Assembly: GCA_963741625.1 (NCBI GenBank)
Contig: CAVUIT010000002.1
Location: 273,564-337,563, forward strand
Length of the DNA stretch: 64,000 nucleotides
Reading direction: 5' to 3'
Origin: CAWBBA01 sp963741625
Lineage (GTDB): Bacteria; Desulfobacterota; Desulfomonilia; Desulfomonilales; Desulfomonilaceae
Positions 46,180 to 54,240 of this stretch are shown here, piece after piece; within the stretch, counting starts at the first letter, position 1; each line of letters opens with the position of its first letter. The translations under genes and the position numbers were made by a program. The notes under the pieces are model-generated. The model was not told the origin of the DNA. It made no database searches and worked only from the letters and a program-made list of their open reading frames with translations.

Positions 46180-47205
46180 ATGTTAGAAACCATATGGTTT
46201 TTGTTATGGGGTATCCTTTGGGCGGTTTATTTCATGCTTGACGGCTTTGACCTCGGGCTCGGAACCCTGGCACCGTTCCTGGCCCGCACTGATGCCGACA
46301 AGCGAGTGGTTTACAACTCCATGGGGCCGTTTTGGGATGGAAACGAAGTGTGGCTGATTACCGCTGGTGGTGTCACCTTTGCCGCCTTTCCCACAACTTA
46401 CGCGGTCATGTTCAGCGCTTTGTACACGCCGCTCTTGCTGCTGCTCTTTGCCTTGATCTTGCGAGCGGTTGCTCTGGAATTCAGGAGCAAGGTCGAGAAT
46501 GAGGGCTGGAGAAAGCTCTGGGACGTGTGCCATTTCGTAGGGAGTTTCGTTCCGGCACTTTTGCTGGGCGTAGCATTCGCCAACATCTTCAAGGGCATAC
46601 CGATTGACGCGGAAGGAGACTTCCACGGCAACCTGCTGACCTTACTGAATCCCTACGGGCTATTGGGAGGTGTCCTCTTTGTCCTCCTCTTCCTCGTTCA
46701 CGGGGCATTGTGGTTGGCGATCAAGGCTGAAGCTCCTCTTGAAGAGAGAGCCGGAAACGCGGCGGCTGGGATATGGTGGGTTCTGCTCGTGGTTGCAGTG
46801 GTCTTCCTGGCAGCCACGTGGTTTGCGACTAGCCTGTACAATAATTATCTGGCTAACCCGGTGCTGCTGCTCATTCCCCTGATAACGGTGCTGGCGCTTT
46901 TGGCTGTGCGATTTCTCATTCAACAAAAAGCCTGGTGGAAAGCATGGTTTGCATCGAGCTTAACCATTGTGGGAGCCACACTGTTCGGCGTGGTCGGATT
47001 GTATCCCAATCTCTTCCCGTCAAGTTTGGATGCCAAGTATAGCCTGACGATCTACAACTCGGCCTCCAGTCCTCTCACTCTTAAGATCATGCTCGGTGTT
47101 GCCTTAACCTTTGTGCCCATTGTGATCATCTATCAGATCTGGGGGTACTACGTGTTCAGGCACAAGGTAACGGAGGAGGATCTGGCCTCCGAGGAGGCCT
47201 ACTGA
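46180..47205 (+). CDS. cydB: Cytochrome bd ubiquinol oxidase subunit II
   Basis: A 341-residue subunit with about eight to nine membrane helices that pairs with CydA. Typical CydB features are the start ETIWFLLWGILWAVYFMLDG, the FDLGLGTLAPFL loop, and NSMGPFWDGNEVWLITAGG near residue 48. GGGG-rich AGGAGGGGGG precedes the ATG. No cydX-like small subunit was identified downstream; the small gene that follows is on the opposite strand and is secreted, not membrane-embedded. Confidence 0.97.
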   Translation: MLETIWFLLWGILWAVYFMLDGFDLGLGTLAPFLARTDADKRVVYNSMGPFWDGNEVWLITAGGVTFAAFPTTYAVMFSALYTPLLLLLFALILRAVALEFRSKVENEGWRKLWDVCHFVGSFVPALLLGVAFANIFKGIPIDAEGDFHGNLLTLLNPYGLLGGVLFVLLFLVHGALWLAIKAEAPLEERAGNAAAGIWWVLLVVAVVFLAATWFATSLYNNYLANPVLLLIPLITVLALLAVRFLIQQKAWWKAWFASSLTIVGATLFGVVGLYPNLFPSSLDAKYSLTIYNSASSPLTLKIMLGVALTFVPIVIIYQIWGYYVFRHKVTEEDLASEEAY

Positions 47206-47313
47206 CGCTAGGCATTGAAGAGGAATCAGGGAGACTCTTCTTGTAGGAAGGGTCTCCTCGACCCCTCCCCAACCACGCTTCTAGAGTGGTTGCCTTTACC
47301 GGAAACCGCGACC

Positions 47314-47511
47314 CTAGTCCTCTTCGGCCGGATGTTGTCTCTTACAGACTTCCACGCACTGCGAGTAACCAACCGGATCCTTATCCTGGTCGATATAATC
47401 CGCGCAACTTTCGATGCAGCTATCCAATTCGTCGCCTGACCGGCCCTGCGGCAATCCGAGGGCCAACAGAAAGATTCCTAGAGCCAACAAGCAGAACGTT
47501 GTTCTTATCAT
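47314..47511 (-). CDS. Small secreted protein with twin CX3C motifs
   Basis: A 65-residue protein with a clear signal peptide (MIRTTFCLLALGIFLLALGL, cleaved near GRSG) and a mature part of about 40 residues containing CIESC and CVEVC separated by 16 residues. Twin CX3C motifs in two helices form disulfide-locked helical hairpins in other small proteins. GGGGAGG sits seven bases before the ATG, which supports a real gene. It is convergent with cydB. The function is unknown; a periplasmic chaperone- or metal-binding-like role is only a guess. Confidence 0.65.
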   Translation of the reverse strand: MIRTTFCLLALGIFLLALGLPQGRSGDELDSCIESCADYIDQDKDPVGYSQCVEVCKRQHPAEED

Positions 47512-47766
47512 ACCAACACCTCCCCTTGGCCGGGCATTTCGCGTCTATCAACTGTAAGGCCAGGCGCCGAGATCGCGGCTGACCGTCAAGGTTCGAGATG
47601 ATCGTTTCCCGGTTTGACAAACCGGACGATCTCGCTCTTCGAGCATACTTCGTAGCCGCTCCTTCAAGCAAGGACATTTGTTGCGTGCGACGTTGAGATC
47701 TGCGATTATCATTAGGAAGAGACTCAAGGAACGACCACAGGCAGCTTAGAAGTAAGCGCAAGTCAT

Positions 47767-47823
47767 ATGAGTTTTTGGGGGAGGGTCCGGGAACGCCCTT
47801 TTTGCAAAAAGGGGGTTCCCGGT
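47767..47823. repeat. Palindromic repeat, TTTTTGCAAAAA family, copy A
   Basis: GAGTTTTTGGGGGAGGGTCC followed by GGGAACGCCCTTTTTGCAAA and the complement GGGGGTTCCC. The same element in the opposite orientation lies at 49480-49535. Degenerate versions (GGGAGACTCTTCTTG... at 47231; GGGAGGACCTTCTTG at 44032; and 44166-44207) occur nearby. Confidence 0.7.
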
Positions 47824-47848
47824 GCCTGTTTGCCTCGGAGGTCATGTC

Positions 47849-48883
47849 ATGCCGGACAAGAGCGTCAACATCGCTGTGGTAGGAGCGGGGGCCATTGGAG
47901 CCACGACCGCGGCCTTTCTGGCCAAGGCAGGATGGAACACAGAGATCGTCTGCAAGCACCAGGAAATAGCCGACCTTGCCCAGTCCCCTGGGCTGCACGT
48001 CTTCGGCGTCAAGGGTGAGCACTACGTCCCCGTGCGCGCGGTCAAGGATATCAAGGACCTCAGCGGACCCAAGGAAGTGGTGCTGCTGGCCACGAAAGCG
48101 ACCGACTGTCTTGAGGCAGCCAAAGACCTGCTCCCTGTGCTTTCGCCGAATTCAATCGTTGTGTCCCTTCAGAACGGTATATGCGAAGACGCTTTGGCAG
48201 GTGTGGTTGGCCGTGACCGGATGGTGGGATGTGTGGTCGGCTGGGGGGCCACAATGCACGGCCCTGCCCAGATTGAGGTGACGTCACCCGGGGAATTTGT
48301 TATCGGAAATATCGACCATCGCCCCGATCAGCGATTGCCGTTGGTGCAGGAGATGCTCAGTGCAGTTGTGCCGACCCGCATTTCGAACAATATAATGGGC
48401 GAGCTTTATTCCAAGCTGATAATCAATTCTTGTATCAACTCACTTGGCGTCATAACCGGAATGAACCTGGGAAAGCTGCTCGCCACGAGCAAGGTCAGGA
48501 AGATCTTCACAGCGCTCATGCAAGAAGCCATGGCCGTGGCCGCGGCAATGGGGATCAAAGTGGAGCCCGCGGGAGGCGGAAAGCTGGACTATTACCGTTT
48601 CCTGGACGGATCGAGTTTCACGTCAAATCTGAAGAGGAACCTGATGATCCGTATCATCGGATTCAAGTACCGCCGAATAAGATCCTCGAGCCTGCAGTCG
48701 CTGGAGAGAGGACGCCGCACCGAGATTGATTACCTCAACGGCTATATATGCGACCGAGGCCGCGAGCACGGCGTTCCGACTCCCATCAATGACGCTGTGG
48801 TCTCCATGATCCGGCAGATCGAAGCAGGTACCCGAAAGCTCTCGGTGGAGAACCTGAACGATCGCGCTTTCGACGAGTTGTAG
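47849..48883 (+). CDS. panE: 2-dehydropantoate 2-reductase (ketopantoate reductase)
   Basis: A 344-residue NADPH-dependent reductase of the PanE/ApbA family. It starts NIAVVGAGAIGATTAAFL, the nucleotide-binding motif, has VVLLATKATDCLEAAKDL and SLQNGICEDAL (compare the conserved QNG), and a C-terminal helical domain with the catalytic Lys in GELYSKLIINSCINSLGVIT. It would reduce ketopantoate to pantoate in pantothenate/CoA synthesis, though the family includes other 2-oxo acid reductases. The ATG at 47849 is used because GGAGG lies seven bases ahead. It is convergent with the NTPase gene, 12 bases away. Confidence 0.88.
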   Translation: MPDKSVNIAVVGAGAIGATTAAFLAKAGWNTEIVCKHQEIADLAQSPGLHVFGVKGEHYVPVRAVKDIKDLSGPKEVVLLATKATDCLEAAKDLLPVLSPNSIVVSLQNGICEDALAGVVGRDRMVGCVVGWGATMHGPAQIEVTSPGEFVIGNIDHRPDQRLPLVQEMLSAVVPTRISNNIMGELYSKLIINSCINSLGVITGMNLGKLLATSKVRKIFTALMQEAMAVAAAMGIKVEPAGGGKLDYYRFLDGSSFTSNLKRNLMIRIIGFKYRRIRSSSLQSLERGRRTEIDYLNGYICDRGREHGVPTPINDAVVSMIRQIEAGTRKLSVENLNDRAFDEL

Positions 48884-48895
48884 CCAGATAACAAC

Positions 48896-49432
48896 CTAGC
48901 TATCCGAACTGAGGCCTATGTGTAGCAGCACGTCGATCAACGATGCCCCCAACGCACCCCTGTTCTGTTCGGAGACGTGGAAGAGTTTCAGATCGGGGCG
49001 GCTCTTGATCCGTTGAATGAACGGGCTCCCCTTGAGAGCAATGGAGCCCAGGACCCTGTGCGGGGAATCGAGCGCTCGTACCAAGGTTTCCCTGAACAGC
49101 GACGAAAGACATTCCATCTTGCCGATCTCGTCGATCACCACTATTTGCTCAGGTTTTGACGGGATCATCGCTGGAACCGCGATCCTGTCCAGATCGTCAA
49201 GATTCACCCCATATTCTCCCACTCGCACCGGGCCCTTGATCTTCTCGTGAGCCAATACGCCTTCCCTACCCTCCAGTGTCACAATCATGAAGCCGGTCCT
49301 GCGACCCTTCTCCCTGATCTCTCGGGTAAAGAAGCCTGTCAGCGGCCGGTCAATCTTCGATACAACCGCTTCAATCAAGGTGGACTTGCCACACCTCGGC
49401 GGCCCTGTAATGAGCAGGTTTTTGGCGTTCAT
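48896..49432 (-). CDS. THEP1-type nucleoside triphosphatase
   Basis: A 178-residue P-loop NTPase of the THEP1 (DUF265) family. Walker A is LLITGPPRCGKSTLIEAV near residue 6, followed by FTREIREKGRRTGFMIVTLE, the Walker B region VVIDEIGKMECLS near 105, and GSIALKGSPFIQRIKSRPDL. Known members hydrolyse ATP and GTP, with a cellular role still unclear. The frame runs upstream to 49528 through a palindromic repeat, so I start at the ATG at 49432, where GAAGG is placed correctly. Confidence 0.88.
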   Translation of the reverse strand: MNAKNLLITGPPRCGKSTLIEAVVSKIDRPLTGFFTREIREKGRRTGFMIVTLEGREGVLAHEKIKGPVRVGEYGVNLDDLDRIAVPAMIPSKPEQIVVIDEIGKMECLSSLFRETLVRALDSPHRVLGSIALKGSPFIQRIKSRPDLKLFHVSEQNRGALGASLIDVLLHIGLSSDS

Positions 49433-49479
49433 GGGCTTGCCTTCAACAAGGTTGCGAAACCTTAAGAGCATTTGAAGGC

Positions 49480-49535
49480 ATGCAGAGGGTAACTTTTTGC
49501 AAAAAGTTCCCCCCTGCACCCCCCTCAAAAACTCT
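49480..49535. repeat. Palindromic repeat, TTTTTGCAAAAA family, copy B (inverted)
   Basis: GGGTAACTTTTTGCAAAAAG then TTCCCCCCTGCACCCCCCTC and AAAAACTC is the reverse-orientation homologue of the element at 47767-47823. The two copies bracket panE and the NTPase gene. Confidence 0.7.
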
Positions 49536-49562
49536 CAACTATTGCAAACTCGCAAGCGCCGC

Positions 49563-49775
49563 TCAAGTCTGCCGAAATCGCTTGTACTCGGTCAGGATCT
49601 GTCGGATTTCTTCCGCATCCACGGCCGCTTTGCGAAGAAGAGTCTCCAGTTCAACTGGAGAGAACTCTCCCCTCCTGGCTTTTCCGACCAGAACAAAGTC
49701 GTCCAGATACCTGTGGAGCAGGCCCAAGGTCTTGAGACTCAAGCTGTTCTTGCCGACTTGGTCCTGTAAAGACAT
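49563..49775 (-). CDS. Small hypothetical helical protein
   Basis: A 70-residue protein beginning MSLQDQVGKNSLSLKTLGLL, rich in Leu, Arg and Glu and predicted to be all helix. GGCAGGGAAG precedes the ATG. It lies in a minus-strand run after the endonuclease V gene, about 150 bases away, with a palindromic repeat between. I do not recognise a family. Confidence 0.5.
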   Translation of the reverse strand: MSLQDQVGKNSLSLKTLGLLHRYLDDFVLVGKARRGEFSPVELETLLRKAAVDAEEIRQILTEYKRFRQT

Positions 49776-49844
49776 CTTCCCTGCCTACTTTGACGAATAC
49801 TTCCAAAGCAGCGGCCATATTCTCCGATATGACGGAAGGACACA

Positions 49845-49902
49845 GTCACCCCGGACTTGATCCGGGGTCCAGAATCTGGATTCCCGCGTTCGTGGGAATG
49901 AC
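49845..49902. repeat. Palindromic repeat (CCCGGACTTGATCCGGG / ATTCCCGC type)
   Basis: GTCACCCCGGACTTGATCCG and GGGTCCAGAATCTGGATTCC followed by CGCGTTCGTGGGAATGAC form two adjoining palindromes. This is a diverged relative of the element at 18106-18179. Confidence 0.75.
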
Positions 49903-49924
49903 GAGATTGCCTCCGACAAATCGG

Positions 49925-50444
49925 TCAAGACATTTGGCAATCGCTATAACCGCTTCGGCAGAGTTGGTCAACTCTCTTCAACAAAGTAGGAATTCGATGA
50001 GGCCCATGCATTACCTGGATATTCTTTGCTGCAATAACCGGATCCATGCCCGCGGCAGTCACATAAAGAGGTCGTCTGCTCCGACCCCTCAAGACCGCCT
50101 CAGCATTGGTCGCTCCCCTAAACATGCTCTTGGCAACTCCAATCACCGGGACCTGTTTACCTAGTGATTCGTAAAGATGCGCTCCCAGACCCGGCCTGTT
50201 TTCGGGTCCGAGCCAAACATATCCGTCCACAATGATTGTTTCGACCCGATCCTTCACCGGCTCCAACAATTTTAACAAACAGGGCAATTCGCGCTTGTAA
50301 AAACTCCCAGGCTCGTACGGCTCGACTTGTTCTATGAATTCCCGCAGTTCGCGTGCAGGCTGCTCGGAACGTCCAGTGCGTGAAGAGCACGCCGCTCGCG
50401 GTAGCGCCGGTTTCGGAGTAGCAGACATCTACTGCTGCTATCAT
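49925..50444 (-). CDS. nfi: Endonuclease V, broken by one extra base
   Basis: Endonuclease V nicks DNA next to deaminated bases, mainly hypoxanthine. From the ATG at 50444 the first frame gives MIAAVDVCYSETGATASGVL with the first catalytic Asp. Near 50366-50373 the frame changes (the TT of ACGTTCCG), and the second frame carries SFYKRELPCLLKLLE, IIVDGYVWLG, PGLGAHLYESLGKQVPVIGV and the C-terminal AAGMDP and HGPHRIPTLLKRVDQ. Dropping one base gives about 172 residues, short for the family (about 220) because of a reduced N-terminus. It lies 21 bases after the DsrE-like gene, and they are probably co-transcribed. Confidence 0.82.
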
Positions 50445-50465
50445 GGGGTGCCCCGACCTCCGGAT

Positions 50466-50834
50466 TCACGGCTTTATGTAAGCGAAACCCTCTCTCTGCA
50501 AGTTGATAAGTTCCAGAATACCTGCCGGCACAATTTCACAGACTTCAAACAAATCAGCCTTCTCAATCTTGTTCTTGGCCAAGGCGTTTCTGCACATCTT
50601 AAAGTTGACTCCCAATTTGTGGAGTTCTGCCATGTCTGAGGCCCGCTCTCCGACCTTGTCCTTTCGGAAGAGCTTTACCGCCTTGCCGTTGGCCACCACA
50701 CTCACCCGACATTGTTGCGGGGGAACTTCCTTGAAAAGGTTCTTAATGTTTTCCAAAGCCATAACCAGTCTTTCTTCCTGGTCCAAATCCAAGTGAAACA
50801 CCACTTTGCATTTGATTTCCGCTTGAGTGGCCAT
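50466..50834 (-). CDS. DsrE/DsrF-like sulfur-relay family protein
   Basis: A 122-residue protein of the DsrE/F fold. VVFHLDLDQEERLVMALENI and KNLFKEV form the first half, then SVVANGKAVKLF, LGVNFKMCRNAL with the Cys at the position used for sulfur transfer in some members, and PAGILELINLQREGFAYIKP at the end. I start at 50834 (ATG) because upstream codons lie in repeat-like sequence. It is soluble and cytoplasmic. It sits ahead of endonuclease V; no dsr or tus genes are adjacent, so a role in sulfur relay is unproven. Confidence 0.78.
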   Translation of the reverse strand: MATQAEIKCKVVFHLDLDQEERLVMALENIKNLFKEVPPQQCRVSVVANGKAVKLFRKDKVGERASDMAELHKLGVNFKMCRNALAKNKIEKADLFEVCEIVPAGILELINLQREGFAYIKP

Positions 50835-51205
50835 GTTTTGCCCGTGTTCTCCTTTTGTACTCAGACTTATCAGTCCCTGATTGGCCCGCCGTAAACGGCG
50901 AAACGGGTCCGCAGGCAATTACGAGAAAGAGAGCTATGCAACGATATTTTCTCATGTTCCGGTCTCCTCAGAATACTTTTACAAGATGAATTATACGAAG
51001 CGCCCCGCGGATGCAAGCTTTCGCAATTTCCTCTTGCAGGTCTCACTGTTCCAAGATCAGGACCTCCATTTCTGCAAACACCAATCGTGGATTTGTGGGC
51101 TGTGTTCAGGTATGGTGAATCACATGCAATTGAGTCGCTTGCCCGGTCAGTTAATGTGCCCGGCGGCGGTAGCCAAACCTATGGATTCGTTTAAGAGCGG
51201 TTTGA

Positions 51206-52489
51206 ATGCAAGAAGCGTACGCAGAAGCCAACAAGACCACCCTTTACCATTGGCACCTGGCTCATGGAGCCAATATGGTTACCTTCGCCGGTTGGAGTAT
51301 GCCGCTATGGTATCCATCGGGCGCAGTAGCGGAGCATCAGGTAAACATTACCAACGCGGGCATCTTTGACACCAGCCACATGTCAGTGGTCACCATTGAC
51401 GGAGCTGGGTCATTCGAGCTGCTCCAGCTCTGCCTCACCAAAGACCTGAATGCTTGCGTGGGGAAGAACAAGGACCCTCTTAGGCCCGGCCGATGCGTGT
51501 ACGGAGCCTACCTGAACGACGAGGGTTGGGTCATAGATGATGCCATTGTCTATCAGATAGGACTCGACAATTATATGACTGTGGTAAACGCTAGCATGGG
51601 CGCTGCCATCGCTGATCATCTCAAGACCCACGCCCAAGAGTCGAACGTCCGGATAACCGATCTAACAGGCAGCGTGGGCAAAATAGATCTCCAGGGCCCC
51701 ATGTCGGCCAAAGTCCTGATGAAAGTGCTGCAAGACCCTGAAAAAGTCCTGGAAGATATGGCATACTTCAGCTTCAAAGGACATTTCGATGCAAAATCGT
51801 GCGCGGCGAACACGTTTCTGACGGACGGCACACCTATTTTGCTCTCGCGAACCGGGTACACAGGCGAATTCGGTTTTGAAATATTCGTTGATCATCAACA
51901 CATCTTGAGTGTGTGGGAATTGATTTTGGACGCGGGTCAGAATCTCGGGCTGCTTCCCTGCGGACTTGCCGCGAGAGATTCGCTCAGAGCCGGCGCGTGC
52001 CTTCCCCTTTCGCATCAGGATATCGGCCCGTGGCCCTTCATCAATCATCCCTGGACTTTCGCTTTGCCCTGCAATGAGAACTGCATAGCCTTCACCAAGA
52101 AATTCATAGGCGACAGAATCCTTGCAATTAGAGAAGAGGCTGAACATACTTACGCTTTCGTAGGATATGATCCCAGGAAAGTTTCAATTCACGATCCTGC
52201 CGTTGTGCTCGATGCCCGTGGTAATGAGATCGGAGTTGTTTTGACATGCGTAAGCGATATGGCCATAGCGCGGAATGATGGTAGGATATACAGCATGGCG
52301 AGTCCTGACAAACCTGAAAGCTTCAAACCCCGGGGGCTGAGCTGCGGTTTTGTCAAGGTCAAGCCGAGGCTGGTTGTCGGCCAAGAAGTACGCCTAAAGG
52401 ACAGCCGCCGCGAGATCAATGTCATGGTCTCTGATGACGTCCGCCCGGATCGCACCGCGCACCGTTCCATGCGAGAGATGATGCGCTGA
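51206..52489 (+). CDS. gcvT: Glycine cleavage system T protein (aminomethyltransferase)
   Basis: GcvT moves the aminomethyl carbon of glycine to tetrahydrofolate and releases ammonia. The 427-residue product has the folate-binding layout: NMVTFAGWSMPLWYPSGAVA and FDTSHMSVVTIDGAGSFELL at the N-terminus, DLTGSVGKIDLQGPMSAKVL near residue 155, SRTGYTGEFGFEIFV near 220 and GLAARDSLRAGACLPL near 265. It is longer than typical GcvT (about 365). It opens the gcvT-gcvH-gcvPA-gcvPB operon with 14 bases to gcvH. I saw no glycine riboswitch in the 370 bases upstream. Confidence 0.93.
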   Translation: MQEAYAEANKTTLYHWHLAHGANMVTFAGWSMPLWYPSGAVAEHQVNITNAGIFDTSHMSVVTIDGAGSFELLQLCLTKDLNACVGKNKDPLRPGRCVYGAYLNDEGWVIDDAIVYQIGLDNYMTVVNASMGAAIADHLKTHAQESNVRITDLTGSVGKIDLQGPMSAKVLMKVLQDPEKVLEDMAYFSFKGHFDAKSCAANTFLTDGTPILLSRTGYTGEFGFEIFVDHQHILSVWELILDAGQNLGLLPCGLAARDSLRAGACLPLSHQDIGPWPFINHPWTFALPCNENCIAFTKKFIGDRILAIREEAEHTYAFVGYDPRKVSIHDPAVVLDARGNEIGVVLTCVSDMAIARNDGRIYSMASPDKPESFKPRGLSCGFVKVKPRLVVGQEVRLKDSRREINVMVSDDVRPDRTAHRSMREMMR

Positions 52490-52503
52490 AAGGAGTAGGA
52501 ACC

Positions 52504-52908
52504 TTGAAAGAAATCAGAGAATTGAACCTGCCTGATAATGTGCGTTATGCTGAAACCCATGAATGGGCCAAGCCTGAAGGTGATGTCGTCCGGGTGGGAA
52601 TTTCGGACTACGCGCAAGAGCAGCTCGGAGCGCTGACTTTTGTCGAGTTACCGAACTTGGGCGATGTATTGCGCAGGGCAGAACAATTCGGGGTCGTGGA
52701 ATCAACCAAGGCCGTGTCAGAGGTGTTCATGCCGTTGAGTGGGGAAGTCATGGCCGTAAATGCGGATCTGGTGGAATCCCCCGAGCTTATAAACTCCGAC
52801 CCTTACGGAGCCGGCTGGATCATCGAGGTTAAGCCGGAGCATTCGGAAGAGTTGAAGTCCTTGATGAAGAGCGCGGCGTACCGGGAAATGCTGGAAGGGC
52901 TCGAATAG
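52504..52908 (+). CDS. gcvH: Glycine cleavage system H protein
   Basis: A 134-residue lipoyl carrier that shuttles the aminomethyl group between P, T and L proteins. DNVRYAETHEWAKPEGD starts the family core, the lipoylated Lys lies in VVESTKAVSEVFMPLSGEVM near residue 65, and NSDPYGAGWIIEVKP follows. The start is a TTG, with AAAGGAG nine bases upstream; no ATG is available before the conserved core. It ends directly against the next ATG. Confidence 0.95.
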   Translation: MKEIRELNLPDNVRYAETHEWAKPEGDVVRVGISDYAQEQLGALTFVELPNLGDVLRRAEQFGVVESTKAVSEVFMPLSGEVMAVNADLVESPELINSDPYGAGWIIEVKPEHSEELKSLMKSAAYREMLEGLE

Positions 52909-54240
52909 ATGCGTTACCTACCGCATACCGAGGAAGATGTTGCCGAAATGTTGAAGGTGGTAGGGGTTGCCAAGTTGGACGACCTCTACGCGACAATTCC
53001 TCCTGCATGTCGCCGAACCAGCGGCCTCAATCTCCCTGAACCTATGACCGAATGGGAATTGGGAGACCACATGGCGATGCTTGCCGGCAGCATGGCAGTT
53101 TCTCCGGAGTACAAGGTTTTCGTAGGCGCTGGCAGTTATGAGCACTTTATTCCGGAGTCTGTGATTCAACTACTCGCAAGATCCGAATTCGTAACGGCTT
53201 ACACTCCGTACCAGCCGGAAGTCAGCCAAGGCACACTTCAGGCCATTTATGAGTATCAGACCCTTGTTGCACGGCTGCTCGGGATGGAAACGGCAAACGC
53301 CTCACTGTACGACGGCGCCTCTGCGCTGGCCGAAGCTTTGCTCATGGCACTTCGAATAACACATCGAAATAGAGTGGCAATATCACGCACAGTCCATCCC
53401 TCGTACCAAAAGGTGGTCAGAACCTATTTGGCCTCCGCCGGTTGCGAACTGTTGGAACTCTCCTACCTCCAAGATGGGACCACGGATCTTTCAGCCCTGA
53501 ACGGAATTGATGATCTTGCTGCCGTAGCGGTTCAGTCCCCGAATTTCTTTGGGTGCATAGAAGATCTTAAGCCCATCGGCGAACTTGTCCACGACAAAGG
53601 GGCCCTGTTTGTGGTCTGCTTCTCGGAGCCCCTGGCTTACGGGCTGCTCAAGAATCCGGGAAGTCAGGGCGCGGACATTGCTTGTGGAGAAGGTCAGAGC
53701 TTCGGTATCCCCCAATCTTTTGGCGGTCCGGGATTGGGCATGTTCGCGAGCAAGATGAAGTATGTGCGAAGCATGCCTGGCCGCCTTGTGGGCATGAGCA
53801 AGGACAGGGCCGGGGAGAGAGGCTTTGTTCTGACTCTCGCCACTCGGGAACAGCACATCCGCAGGGAAAAGGCCACGTCGAACATTTGCACCAACGGCAG
53901 CCTTTGCGCTCTGGCCGCGGCTATGTACATGGCTTCTTTGGGCGGAACAGGAATTAGAGAGCTGGCTATGCTAAACCACGACAAGTCAGAGTATCTCAAG
54001 AAAGAGCTTGCCGGAGCGGGCTTCAAAGTGCCGTTTTCCGGTCCCACCTTTAATGAATTCGTGGTCGAATTTCCTCCCGGCTTTGAGTCTACTTACGAAC
54101 GGTTATTGGAGAAAAAAATCGTCCCAGGGCTATCTTTGGAGCCCTATTATCCCGAACTGCCCAATCACTATCTGTTGTGTGCCACCGAAGTCAGAACCAG
54201 GGCAGACATGGACGCTTTGGTGAGGGAGTTAACCTCATGA
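52909..54240 (+). CDS. gcvPA: Glycine dehydrogenase (decarboxylating) subunit 1
   Basis: The N-terminal half of the P protein, made as a separate 443-residue chain as in many anaerobes and Gram-positives. RYLPHTEEDVAEMLKVVGV starts it, with YTPYQPEVSQGTLQAIYEYQ near residue 98 and ANASLYDGASALAEALLMAL near 125. GEGQSFGIPQSFGGPGLGMF near 260 and EQHIRREKATSNICTN near 310 are diagnostic. The ATG directly follows the gcvH stop. It pairs with GcvPB as alpha2beta2. Confidence 0.96.
   Translation: MRYLPHTEEDVAEMLKVVGVAKLDDLYATIPPACRRTSGLNLPEPMTEWELGDHMAMLAGSMAVSPEYKVFVGAGSYEHFIPESVIQLLARSEFVTAYTPYQPEVSQGTLQAIYEYQTLVARLLGMETANASLYDGASALAEALLMALRITHRNRVAISRTVHPSYQKVVRTYLASAGCELLELSYLQDGTTDLSALNGIDDLAAVAVQSPNFFGCIEDLKPIGELVHDKGALFVVCFSEPLAYGLLKNPGSQGADIACGEGQSFGIPQSFGGPGLGMFASKMKYVRSMPGRLVGMSKDRAGERGFVLTLATREQHIRREKATSNICTNGSLCALAAAMYMASLGGTGIRELAMLNHDKSEYLKKELAGAGFKVPFSGPTFNEFVVEFPPGFESTYERLLEKKIVPGLSLEPYYPELPNHYLLCATEVRTRADMDALVRELTS

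Noticed and set aside
47206..47313. cydX-like small oxidase subunit after cydB
   Set aside because: No short membrane-spanning frame follows cydB; the nearby small gene is on the other strand and secreted.
48896..49528. Longer start for the THEP1 NTPase
   Set aside because: The extra N-terminal codons run through a palindromic repeat; the ATG at 49432 has a proper ribosome binding site and begins just before Walker A.
50835..51205. Glycine riboswitch before gcvT
   Set aside because: None of the conserved riboswitch core segments could be found in the leader.
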